Source of the DNA: Lithospermum erythrorhizon
Taxonomy: Eukaryota; Streptophyta; Magnoliopsida; Boraginales; Boraginaceae
Length of the DNA stretch: 64,000 bases
NCBI GenBank assembly: GCA_019722365.1
Contig: JADFUC010002411.1
Location: 1-64,000 of the forward strand
Reading direction: 5' to 3'
In this document: positions 38,148 to 48,550 of the stretch, one piece after another
How positions within the stretch are numbered: position 1 is the first letter of the stretch
Layout: each line of letters begins with the position of its first letter
The notes under the pieces: model-generated
What the model was told of the DNA's origin: nothing
The model's database searches: none
What the model saw: the letters and a program-made list of their open reading frames with translations, nothing else
Program-made: the position numbers and the translations under genes

Positions 38148-39300
38148 AAAACAACTCGATCATGAGTGATCAATCGCCACCCGCCGCCACCTAGCTCTAA
38201 GCACGATCACTAATAAGCTCAAAACAGCAATTTCAATTGCCAATCTCTAGCAATGAAATTAAGCGCCCATAGCGACATTAGGCGTAAGCCGCTGCTTGTT
38301 GAATATATATATCTCAAGAATGAAATTAACCTCCAATCACGATAATAGACTAATGTAATTTATATCGCATACAATAGATAAAGAAGACATAATATTATTC
38401 AACTTAAGATCTTAATAATGTCATTAGTACTCTCTCTCTATTACCATTTTCAGATAAAAAGACAAAGTCGCCATTATCATAAAGTTTCATTCCAAACAAC
38501 GGCAATCAATAATAACATACGCATATTTCCAAGAAGGACTCGTAATAATATGCAACAATCACTGACTTCTACTTATCACCGACAAGGACGACATCACAAC
38601 CTGCCAACAACTAATCAAACCAAGTCCACAACTCGACAAATAACTATAATACTACTTAAGCCACTCAACAACTCTATCAACTCTACAACTCAGTCAACTC
38701 AACAACTCAATCAACTCAACAACTCAATCAACTCAGCAACTCAACAACTCAATCAACTCAATATAAATCTGGATTTCTACAACTAATGCGCATATAATCA
38801 ACCTCAACTGCAGTGAGAGAAACTTATGTCTGCCGACATAAGCTATCACCGAATCAGAACGAGGTACGAAGAATACACTTCTTTATACCAAAGTATAAGT
38901 GTAAATAATGGATAATACAACTCAACATATATCATCAACTCATATACAACTCATCCTAATACGACTGACATCACCTCAAACACCTATACTTAATTCAAGG
39001 AAACCACATACACGACCAAACAATCCCAACCAACAATTCATATTCAACATACAATTAACACAAATCATACACATGAAGCATATCCTAATAAAGTAGTTAA
39101 TCAACACCCGCGAGATAAATACTCACCTCGCTAGTAAATAATAGCGCCCCGCCTACTATTAGTCCAAGCGTCGCTTTCCCACTCTCCACGCAAATCTAAA
39201 TACTATTACTACTTTCATAATCATAACCTCCCGCTTTTAGTATTTTAACTATCCAACTTACAACAATTAAAGTTATCAACTTAACAACTCCAGATACATT
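38148..39300 (-). repeat. Partial Gypsy LTR, minus orientation
   Basis: Repeats landmarks of the preceding LTR, for example a palindrome at 38883-38899 and 'gataaatactcacctcgctag..aatagcgccccgcc' at 39112, compare 36912. It contains a 9-19 bp minisatellite at 38661-38765. Both edges are uncertain. Confidence 0.55.
38661..38765. repeat. CAACTCAAT-type minisatellite
   Basis: About 100 bp of alternating 'caactcaat' and 'caactcaa' units (19-bp higher-order period) with a few point differences. Confidence 0.9.
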
Positions 39301-39559
39301 ATCACGACGTTAAGGGCAAGCAATGAACTGATTTGGGCCGTGTTGCCCCTCGAATCAAAAATAAATTCAATATCAAATTTGGCTGAACTGAATTTTTAAA
39401 CTTTAATAATAATTATTTTAATTAATAAATATAAAAAAGATTAAACTAAAAATAAGTAAATTTTTAACATTGTTTTGTTAAAAACTTAAATATTTAACAC
39501 TTAATTAATGAAGTTTCCCATCATAATCAATAATAAATGCCAAAAAGCTGATTTTGTCT

Positions 39560-39818
39560 AAAGGGTATGGCGTGCCATATGGACGATGCAAAGACAGTTA
39601 ATCTCTAAACCCCTATAAATTTATGAATTAAATGAAAGAATTTAATGCATCAAATGCTAATAAGAATAAGAACCTAGTGAATCTATATAAATTCCTAACT
39701 ACTATTATTGAACACTTGTTTGAGTAACTTACTTAACTAAACCAAGTAAACGACTCTGTTATAACACCTGTCATGAACAAACATAATTAAAGAAATCAAT
39801 ATACCTCGATTTCCAACA
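39560..39818 (-). repeat. 5' LTR remnant of Copia element B
   Basis: Shares 'tttaatgcat', 'ctactattattgaacacttgtttgagtaa'-like and 'atcaatatac.tcgatttccaaca' blocks with 26820-27410. Only the right-hand part is recognisable. Sequence from 39301 to 39560 is AT-rich and not assigned. Confidence 0.7.
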
Positions 39819-40439
39819 AGGATACGCAGTTTCAATGGCCGCATATATACACCTCCTCTTCTGTGATTCCCGCAAGAACGTTAAATTTCTTACATCCATC
39901 ATTGATCTTATAATCAGAAGCCAGCTGATGTATGTTAACCTTAACGGATTTAAAGTTTAAGAATCGGGGAGAATGTTTCACCTATAATCAATTTCTTCAA
40001 TTTATTTCAAACATTCATTAAGTTTGTTTCATGTTTATGGATATTTCCATCTTTATTCAATTTGGGTTTAAATACCCATTTACACTCTAGATTCATCAAT
40101 GTCCAAATTCTAAATTTCGACATTACCTATAATATGAAAATCTATTCCTAATTTACAATTCAAGAATCGCAATCTATTGAATTTAATATTTATCCTTATT
40201 ATTTAAAGAATTTCACAGTTAATATACGACATACTACGTATTAGTTAGCCAATCACATACACAAGTTTATCAATATTATAGATTATTTTATATCTTAATA
40301 GACTAAACCTCAAAAAAAAATTATTTTTCTATAAAGTTTATCCACGCTATGAATATGGGCTAATTTCCATAAAGAGTCTTGTTATTGAGAGTCCTGTTGA
40401 TCTCTGTAACGCGCCAGATTTGGGGAAACAGATTTATCA
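39819..40439 (-). pseudogene. Copia element A reverse transcriptase, upstream part, and right end of the outer insertion
   Basis: The minus strand near 39850-39915 gives M-D-V, then T-F-L and an E-E-V-Y-like stretch, the family's M-D-V-K-T-A-F-L-N-G region just before the catalytic part. It is followed (leftward) by the element B insertion and then by the V-C-K region at 26.8 kb. From about 40000 to 40439 I cannot assign the sequence; it ends GATTTATCA beside the target duplication. Confidence 0.6.
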
Positions 40440-40444
40440 GAAGC
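40440..40444. repeat. Right target-site duplication GAAGC
   Basis: Second copy of the 5-mer at 9474-9478. Confidence 0.85.
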
Positions 40445-41591
40445 GTTGCTGCTTTTTGACAAGATGTTAGAGGAAGTTTGACACCGACTAAAGTTAGCAA
40501 TGGTGTATTCTGCATGCTTGTCCTTGACTTGCAATCACATGCGTGGAGAGTTCATACATAAGCTTGTTTGATGTTTCAGTGACTAATTCTTTAATTTCCA
40601 TGTATTGCAAGTGCAAAAGAGTTGATGCAGCAACGAAACTCTTGGGTGTGCTCAAAATGGGCGTGTAATTGAGGCCTTGAATCTTTTCTACAAAATGCAG
40701 GTTATGCAAAATTTATCACCTGATTCATTCACTTTGGTGAGCGTGATTTCTGCTCTGGCAGAGTTGTCAATGCCACGGCAAGCAAAGTGGATTCACAGGT
40801 TGGACGAGAAACATGTCAGCACATGGAATGCCATGATTGATGGATACGGGACACACAGTCTATGGGAAGAGTGCGTAATCTGTTTGAAGAAATGAGAAAG
40901 GCATCTGGGCCAAATGAGGTTATGTATAAGCACATTTTTCCATCATGAAGGAAGCATAAGGTTTAGAGCCCTCAATGACTCACTTTGGAGCAATGGTTGA
41001 CCTATTAGGAAGAGCAGGCCAACTTGAAGAGGCCTGGAATTTCATCCAGACCATGAATGTTGAGTAATAAATGTATTCGGTGCAATGTTGGGTGCTTGCA
41101 GGATCCACAATAATTTGGCATTTGCAAAGAAGGCAACAAAAAAGGTCTTTGAGTTATTCCCCGATGATGGTGGCTACCATGTTCTACTCGCTAATATATA
41201 TGCCACAGATGCAAAGTGGGACAAAGCTGCCAGCGTGAGAAATTCGATGGACAGGACAGGAATCCGAAAGACCCCTGGATGCAGCTTAGTTGATCTAAGA
41301 AATGAGATCCACCTCTACTCTGAAGTACTAGTCACCTCAATCTCGAGTATTATCTGCTATCTTCTATATTACTGATCGATAAGATTAAAGCATGAAACTA
41401 ATCAATTAATGATGTTGAAGCGATGTTCAGGAAACTGCTCAATACCCAGTGAGGAATTGGCTATTGCATTTGCTCTTCTAAATACTGCCCCTGGAACAAC
41501 TGCCCTATAAGCAAAAATTTGTTATGTCCCTATATGAACTGTTTTCACTTATTTCAAAGATGGAATGTGCTCTTGTGGAGATTATTGGTGA
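40445..41591 (+). pseudogene. PPR-DYW protein, 3' half (CRR22/At1g11290-like), broken
   Basis: Resumes with L-L-L-F-D-K-M-L-E-E, then N-S-L-I-S-M-Y-C-K-C-K (about 40582), A-Q-N-G-R-V-I-E-A-L (40653), S-V-I-S-A-L-A-E-L-S (40745), W-N-A-M-I-D-G-Y-G-T-H (40825), G-A-M-V-D-L-L-G-R-A-G (40990), the E/E+ region M-L-G-A-C-R-I-H-N-N to K-T-P-G-C-S (41085-41285), and L-A-I-A-F-A-L-L-N-T (41458). It ends with C-S-C-G-D-Y-W and a TGA at 41589-41591. Most of the DYW deaminase core (H-S-E-K, C-x2-C zinc ligands) is deleted, about 35 codons are missing after A-K-W-I-H, and several frameshifts occur. The product would edit plastid or mitochondrial RNA in the intact family; this copy cannot. Confidence 0.88.
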
Positions 41592-42257
41592 TTGAGACTG
41601 CAGGATCCAGAGTTCAATATCTTGAAAGTTATTAACATTGACCTTGTCTAGAAAGCATCAAACAGTTCAATGCATGTATCAAATTTAAGAAAGGTGCAAA
41701 TTCCACCAAACCCTGAGTTTGAATATAGGTTGTATAATTTTTTGTACACAACCAAGCCTCTTGGCCTAATAGGATAAGGCAATAACTGGAACAATGTAAA
41801 ATCAAATCCTAACTTTCCTTGCAAAGTTAATATAAAAGTCCCCCTATATCTGTATTATTTGTAGCAGGTTTCTGTTTCTATAATATTCTACTCTTGAAAT
41901 GATTTAAGATCTACACCATTTTGTAATAAAGTACAACACATAATTACTGTTCAATGAGCAATACTTGTGGTACTTGATGTATAAATGTCAAAGGAGAACC
42001 ATGAACAAAATAGAACATCTGACTCTGTACTATTCTGATGAGCATCTGCTAATGAATACTCAAGTCTAATATTATCAAGATATAATTTGGAGGAACAAAC
42101 TCTGATGAACCATGAGCAACTAAAACTCAACATCTAAACATTATCCACAGTTTAGTAAATTAAAACTGAAACCCTATCAAATAAACATTGCATAAGTTGG
42201 AGCATTATCAAAATGGCCTAAACACAAAAACTAAACAATAGCCAAGAGTATTCAAGG
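41592..42257. other. Intergenic, no gene seen
   Basis: Between the PPR stop and the glutaredoxin-like stop. A 60-codon minus frame (41951-42133) has no resemblance to a family. Ordinary AT-rich plant intergenic DNA, likely holding the two 3' untranslated regions, since the genes converge. Confidence 0.6.
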
Positions 42258-42988
42258 TCAACAGCTGGGACATCTCATGAGTCCATTCTCATTGCACAGG
42301 AAGCATCTCATCTTCACTTTATTCTCTTGGAAACCTTCCGACTCCAATTGCAGGTCGGGGATAGAACAAACCTCACCAGCGAATGCGAATGCATGATCTA
42401 CGCTTGGAAACACTTTCAAAAGCTCGCCCAGATACCCAGTTTCGTGAAGGTGTCTGATTTGTTCTACCCCGCCTATATACTCCCCCTTCACGAACACCTG
42501 TGGTAAGATCATTGCCTTCCCCTTTAGCATATCCTGCAACTCCTTCCTGTATGCTGGATCCATAGATGTATCCCTTTCATCACAAACACCCATAGTCCCT
42601 CAAGATCCTTGATCTCACAACAATCTTGATAGGTTTTTCTTATCCCTCTCATACTAGTATAATACAAGACAATCTTATCTTGAATACCAGACAAATTCAA
42701 CTCACTATTCCTCTGATTAAAACTCCTTTCATGCAATTCCTTCTTCCTATTCAAATCCATTTATGTCATTGCCTTCTTACTTCTCGGATTCAAATCCATC
42801 TTTTCGATCACCTTCTTACTATTAGGATTCAACTCAATCTCCATTGCCTTGTTACTCTTAGATTCAAACTATTTTGCCAATGCCTTCTCACATCCCAATT
42901 CCTTGTTGCCAACATCTTTTGTTTCACTACTCTCAAACCTCTTCGACGTCAAAGCTTTTCTATAACTCGAATCAACATTCGGGTCCAT
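42258..42988 (-). pseudogene. Glutaredoxin-domain protein (At5g39865/At3g28850 type), frameshifted
   Basis: The carboxy part (42593 to 42258) shows C-D-E-R-D-T-S-M-D, K-E-L-Q-D-M-L, L-P-Q-V-F-V-K-G-E-Y-I-G-G-V-E-Q-I-R, and a C-x2-C pair C-F-L-C-N-E-N-G-L-M-R-C-P-S-C, typical of the plant glutaredoxin subgroup with a C-terminal cysteine cluster. The upstream frame (42760 to about 42580) supplies I-V-L-Y-Y-T-S-M-R-G-I-R-K-T-Y-Q-D-C-C. A frameshift near 42585 separates them. In this subgroup the usual redox C-x2-C is replaced by T-S-M-R-G or similar, so that substitution is not decay. Upstream to 42988 a Lys/Ser-rich N-terminus has two in-frame stops (near 42860 and 42766). Confidence 0.8.
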
Positions 42989-44561
42989 CTTCGACAACAA
43001 TGATTCCACAGAAAAATGTTGCCACAATGGCTTAGAGTCGTTGGTTATATTTCAACACCAATAACTCAGTGGCCTGATCCTTAACAAAATCAGACGTAAA
43101 TTGTTTTCTAGGGGGGGTTCTAGGATTGGAGCTGATTTTCTTGAGGGGTTCTCATGTTCTGTGAGTAGAAAATGGAGGCATTAGAGACTTCTGGTGGAGG
43201 GGGGTGGATGTTGAGTGTGAGAATGCATGCATGCAACTTGGAGAAGATTAAAGGAATCAACTTCACTTAATTGTTTTACAGTACCATTTTTATTCAACAA
43301 TAAATATAACAAATTTACGTCTATAATTCATTCGTTTGATTTTATATTGATATAAAATATATATATAAAGAATAAAATAAGATAATACACACTATATACT
43401 TATTTGTTATCAATGATCATGTTCAAAGTTAATAACAAATGTTTAAATAAGATTTATTTATGATCGAGGTTGAGTATTTTGTATTTTTAATTCAAACCTA
43501 GTTAAACTGAAATAAATGTAGTATTTTTATATGGTGAAATTTACATATTGTCAAATATTATAATTATTTGTGCATATTTAATAACAAAATATTTTTAGGA
43601 TAAACATACATCAGATATATATATATGATATATAAATTGATATAGCATATTAAAAGAAAATATTTTAAAAAGTTGTATTTTTTTTATAGCACAAAACATA
43701 ACTAATACTCCACCGTCGATCTCAATTTAATCGATTATTTAATGTAGCACATTCATGGTCCATTAGTATGAATAAGAAATACACATAGATAAAATAACTT
43801 TCCGTTCCTTGGACAACAAGATTAAACAACCTTTTCAAGATTTAAATTCAAAATTCTCTAACTTGATAAATTATTAACTTGTTTACTAACTAGTACTCTT
43901 AAACAAGACACAATTTCATGGTCCCAACCTCGATCATAAATAAATTTTATTTAAAGTTAGCTACCAGCATAACAAATGTAACCTCAATCATAAATAAATT
44001 TTATTTGGAAAAGTTAATAACAAAGCTAATAACAAATGTAGATAATTGCAGCAAAATCAGCAAAAAGGTAACCTTCACTGATATCATTAAAAGAATGGAT
44101 GTAGATAATTGCAGCAAAAATAAATGAGGAATCATTTGCATTGTTGATACCTTTTTATGGGTTCTAATAAAATTCATTTTCAGGCAAATAAGATAACAAG
44201 TCCCAACAGCAAATTATGTTCCTCTGATTATTAGCTTTAGTTCGCACTCATAATTTATGGATAGGCTAAAAGAAATTCAACTTGCCTCTACTTCTAAGCT
44301 ACTGCACAATGAAAATTAACACTGAACTAAGCTTTCACACTCTCAACTCCTCCATGAATCTTAAGAGGGTGACTGGAAAACAAATACAAATTCCTTACGA
44401 ACAAACTACCTATTCACGATGACAAGAATCTGTTCCATTTTCATGTCACATGGACCACAATTGAAAATACTCAGCATAGAGACTAATACATAAAGCCTAA
44501 GATAAGCAAGAAACACGTTATAAACAAGGAGGAATTGTTGCCATATGCAACCAACGACATA
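42989..44561. other. Intergenic with short direct repeats
   Basis: AT-rich. At 43925-44127 two pairs of direct repeats overlap: 'atcataaataaattttattt' (43931 and 43987) and 'atgtagataattgcagcaaaa' (44036 and 44098). No conserved reading frame. The 3' untranslated region of the GIF gene lies at the right end and the promoter of the glutaredoxin-like gene at the left. Confidence 0.6.
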
Positions 44562-47500
44562 CTACTTCGCTTCTTCTCCATCATGGCCAGCAGCCAAGCT
44601 TTCTTGGCCTGAACCTCCTGCATCTTGCTTGTTTGCTTCACGTCCGTCATTTCCAACCAAAGGAGCTGGATGTCCACCACTCGCCCCTCCAACAGTCGCA
44701 GCATTTTGTGCTGGCTGAAGGCCATTAATGGAACCTGCAGGGCGCATACTCATTTGCCCCTGTCCAACTTGCTGTTGCAGCTGCTGTTGCTGATCAGGAA
44801 TTTGATGTGGAGAACCAAATTGTAAAGGCATCGTTTGAGGATATAGACCAGGTTGCTGAGACACAGCAGGAGCATGAGGATGCTGCATGTAGTACGCTCC
44901 TTGTGGCATCGGAGGATATGGAGACATCTGCAAATGGTGGTGAGTGCAAATGGTGGTGAGAGTGTGAGACTGAGGTTATTTTTATAATACTAAAAAAGCT
45001 TAACCAGTTAAGATCCCACCTAGGGGTGTGCACAAAATCCGAAACGCTCGAACCGACCGAAACCGAACCGAAAATTTTGGAATGAACTCATTTAGGTTCG
45101 GCTGTCGGAGAGAACCAACTAATTTAGGTTCGACCTTTGCAATAACCAAACCGAACCAAAGCGATTTCTAAATTTTATATACATTTCTCAATTTTACTAT
45201 TATCAAGTTTTTAAGACTAGAAGATTCAGATTTCAGAATATTTGCATGCTACATTTTAAATAAGTCAATTTGGGATTAACTGTTTCATATATACAAATCT
45301 TTCTAAAACTAATAATATAAGTGAATACAAAAGATATGTAAAAAATAGTATTTGTATTTAATATGTGATGTAGATTGTATAAGTAATCTTTTAAAAATGA
45401 AAGCTTCATTAAAATTACATTGACAGGATCTATTCGTATAATTTAATTTTGAGTTCAAACGATAAAGTTAAAAATTGTCTAAAACCGAAACCGAACTGAA
45501 TATGAAAACCAATCGAACTGAACCGACGAACCAATCGATTTGGTGCTCGCCCTCAAGAGAATCCTAAGAAAATAAAGTTTCTGCTCTAATTTCGGCCAAA
45601 ACCGAACCGATCCGTATATTACCCCTAATCCAACACACACTGGGTCAGATCGCTGTGTTCAAGTATTGCATCAAGAATGGCAAATGGCAATACATCAAGC
45701 TTTAAGCAAAGCTCGTATCTAAATTGCGTAAAATCACACAAATTATTAGAAGTTAAGAACGAATGTAAAGTAAAATAACCACATAACATTTTCCTCGTAT
45801 TACAACGCATACATGTTAACATGTATAGGAAGAGAAGAAAAAAGCAGGTACGCATGAATTACGGGTCAGGTATTTAATCGTTCCCGACAATTTAACGTAA
45901 CTCAAGATAATAAATCGGCATACAGCACTTTAATAAGGATGAACAACCCGATTTATTCACTCTTACTTGATATCAAATCACCATTCATGCGGTAATTCAT
46001 TGGCGTTAAAGAAGTTGAAAAATTGTTACCACCAGCAAAAAAGCATAAAAAACCAAACATCAGGAAACCATATCTTTTCCCCACACCCAATCTATAATAA
46101 GAGGTAGCTCATTACTAGTCACCACTAGGGTTTGGAAACAAGGAAGGGAGGGGAAACAAGAAGTCACACACTAAACGGCAACACATATAAAATGATGGGG
46201 AATTATAGTAATTGTTTCTGGGTGAAAAAGTAAAGCTTTCCATGCGAACAAGTAAATTGGAATACCTGAGTCCACGCTTACACGTCATACACAGAATATA
46301 CTACATCTAATGTCTTGGGAAAAGAAACAGAAAACAAAGACATATTCGGCTGAGGGGAACAGAAGAGAGATACATAGCACATAGGAAATCACTCACTGGG
46401 CGCATTCAGCAAGCTTTCCAAGATTTTGATTGTCCAAGATTGCCAAAATTAATTTTTTGTTCTCATCGAGATACTGCACAAGTAATAGACAATGAATGCA
46501 TGAGCTATTGACATTGTAATTTCTCAACTAATTGAGTGGTATACCTTCTAAGCATCTTGTTAATAGGTGATAAAATTTAAAAACAATAGTTGAAACAAGA
46601 AACATCCAGAACAGGGTAAATTATAGTAGAAACAAGAAACGAAGGCTAGGTGCAACTTTTAAACAGAAGAATGCCAATAAAGAGAAAGTTAAAAGAAGAC
46701 CCAAAAAATCGGCTCGGAAGTCAATTAAGAAGGGAGGAGGTTAGTCCCCCCCCCAAAAAAATTCACCCTGGGAATGCGACAACCCATCAGGTACTTAGCA
46801 TTAAACCTCAAATGCCCAAAGATCACGTCATATAACCGCTGATTACTTCTTCAAAATACTGCAAGTCATGTTCCCTATAAGTAGGATGTTACCAACAAAC
46901 AGCATTTTCAGTGTTAAAAAATGCACTAGAAAACCATCGCTCAACTATTAGTATATTACGTAACAAACACGATTTTTTTTCCAACGAAAGCCAGATAGAA
47001 AAATAAACAACTTGCATTATGGGAAACAGGTGGGTCTGCCGAGAAGGACAAATGTATTATCTTTATAAAAAACATTTTATGTCTACTGTCTTGTTACAGC
47101 TAATACCATTCGGAATTAAACAATAACATGCCGCAATGCCCCTAAAGAAGGGGGTCGAGAGAGAATATAAAATCTTACACACTTACACAATAGGACACAT
47201 AAATAAATCAACAATCAATATTAAAGCTAATAGAAAAATAAACAACTTGCATTATCGGAAACAGGTGGGTCTACCAAGAAGGACAAATGTATTATCTTTA
47301 GAAAAAACATTTGATGTCTACTGTCTTTACAACTAATAATATTCGGATAAATTAAACAATAACATGCCCTAATGCCCCTAAAGAAGGGGTCGAGAGAGAA
47401 TATAAAATCTTACACTTAAAGTCAATAGGACACAAAATAAATCAACAATCAATATTAAAGTCCGTATCAGGGGATTGGCACCTTAAATGGAGGTCTGTTA

Positions 47501-47912
47501 CAAAATTTCAGACATGCTAGTAATAGCAGAAACAAGTTCTGATCAGGACAAATCAATTGCGGAGTTTGGATTTTCATAAGGTATTAGGAAGTATAATTTG
47601 CGAGGCTGATCACTAATGTTACACCTGCAACTAACAATATAGTCGATAATGCAAAATTAAGTACTACAACCTCCAACATATACATACTACTAGCAAGAGA
47701 TACATCATAAATATGGTAAGTACTGAAATGGGCCTCACTTAATTAGTACTATGGAAAACTCCATCTTTAAGACAACTATAAATGTGATGTTGAAATTAAC
47801 TGCACTTCCAATCAAATAAATAAGGTACAAAAACCTTCTGAATCTGTTCAGTTGTGATGTTTGCTGGAGGAAATGAAGGCATAACAGGAAACATGGGACT
47901 TTGTTGCTGCAT
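44562..47912 (-). CDS. GRF-interacting factor (GIF/AN3 family) copy 2, four exons, exon 3 damaged
   Basis: Coactivator of growth-regulating factors acting in the nucleus. Exon 1 (47835-47912) begins M-Q-Q-Q-S-P-M-F and ends N-I-T-T-E-Q-I-Q-K. Exon 2 (46397-46473) gives Y-L-D-E-N-K-K-L-I-L-A-I-L-D-N-Q-N-L-G-K-L, the heart of the SNH domain. Exon 3 is about 45641-45718 and exon 4 is 44562-44969 (Q-, P- and G-rich tail ending G-E-E-A-K). All junctions fit GT-AG in the right phase (78 + 77 + 85 nt expected). Exon 3, however, is 78 nt instead of the 85 nt in the other copy, which shifts the frame, and its residues no longer match Y-Q-A-L-L-Q. A 607-bp MITE sits beside its donor. The N-terminus resembles GIF2/GIF3 more than GIF1. 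Either a recent pseudogene or, if exon 3 is skipped or misassembled, a modified gene. Confidence 0.8.
45021..45627. mobile_element. hAT-type MITE in intron 3 of GIF copy 2
   Basis: Ends TAGGGGTGTGCA (45021) and ..ATTACCCCTA (45627), flanked by atcccacc (45013-45020) and atccaaca (45628-45635), a near-perfect 8-bp duplication as expected for hAT. Internal 'aaccgaaccga' runs near both ends are typical of this abundant plant MITE type. The corresponding position in GIF copy 1 (about 7600-7611, ggatccgaacac) has no insertion. Confidence 0.85.
46996..47461. repeat. 235-bp tandem duplication in GIF intron 1
   Basis: Two adjacent copies (46996-47230 and 47231-47461) both run from 'tagaaaaataaacaacttgc' to 'caatcaatattaaag' with only scattered differences. 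Confidence 0.9.
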
Positions 47913-48550
47913 CTTCAACTACACTTTCTCTCTGTTTCTTCTGCTCTTTCAACCCTAAAGCAAAGAAATCAACAAATCAAGCAAAATAGTTAAATAAATG
48001 AAAACAAATTACAAAAAATAAAATAAAAATCATTGCCTATAAAAATAGAAGGGAAAAGTAAAAGAGAAGTAGTAGTACAAAGGCAACACAAAAAATTCAA
48101 AAAAGTTGTTATAAAATGAATAAATCAAGCACAATAGTTCTATATATGAAAACAAATTAATAAAAATTCAAAACTTTTCCATTACCCACAAAAAATAGAA
48201 CAAGAGGATGAAGAAGAACTCAAATATTATCAAGAATACACTTTCTCTCTGTTTCTTGAGTCCTTTAAACCCTAAAGTCAGGAAATCAAGAAAAAAATAG
48301 TTCTATAAATTATACAAATTAGGGAAAAAATCAAACTTTTTCATTACCCACAAAAAAAGAAGAAAATGGGGCAGAAAAAAAAAACTGAAAAAATTGAAAA
48401 AAATTAAATGGGAGATATTATGAAAGAATTTATATATAGAGAAGTAGGAGAATAAGAAGAAGTAATAAATGATACCTTGTTGGTTGGTTTGTGTTTGTTG
48501 AATTGGAAACAGCAAAACCCCAAAGAAGTGAAAGTGAATTATTACAAACT
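47913..48550 (-). promoter_or_regulatory. GIF copy 2 leader and promoter-proximal region with a tandem duplication
   Basis: Two copies of a roughly 310-bp unit: 'tacactttctctctgtttctt' occurs at 47929 and 48238, each followed by 'cctaaag' and later 'tacccacaaaaaa' (48184 and 48348). CT-rich leader tracts read GA-rich on the plus strand. No clear TATA box chosen. The start codon at 47912 is the first in frame with the SNH domain. Confidence 0.6.

Larger units (their letters stand above)
26820..39818 (-). mobile_element. Copia element B, nested in the reverse transcriptase of element A
   Basis: Left LTR 26820-27410 with polypurine-tract complement on its right, so minus-strand. The right end at 39818 has the same LTR terminus (gatttccaaca). 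Flanking 5-mers are tagat (26815-26819) and aggat (39819-39823), an imperfect duplication. Reverse-transcriptase sequence of element A stops on one side and continues on the other. Inside lie several Gypsy LTRs. No clear pol motif of element B itself was recognised. Confidence 0.65.
9479..40439. mobile_element. 30,961-bp composite retrotransposon insertion in the PPR gene
   Basis: Starts TGATATATAAGC and ends GATTTATCA: TG and CA termini with a 5-bp terminal inverted TGATA/TATCA, flanked by GAAGC on both sides. That is the signature of LTR-retrotransposon integration. Everything between is stacked Gypsy and Copia sequence. The left 350 bp does not obviously repeat at the right end, so the outer element's own LTR pair is no longer complete. 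I infer one founding insertion followed by many later ones inside it. Confidence 0.75.
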
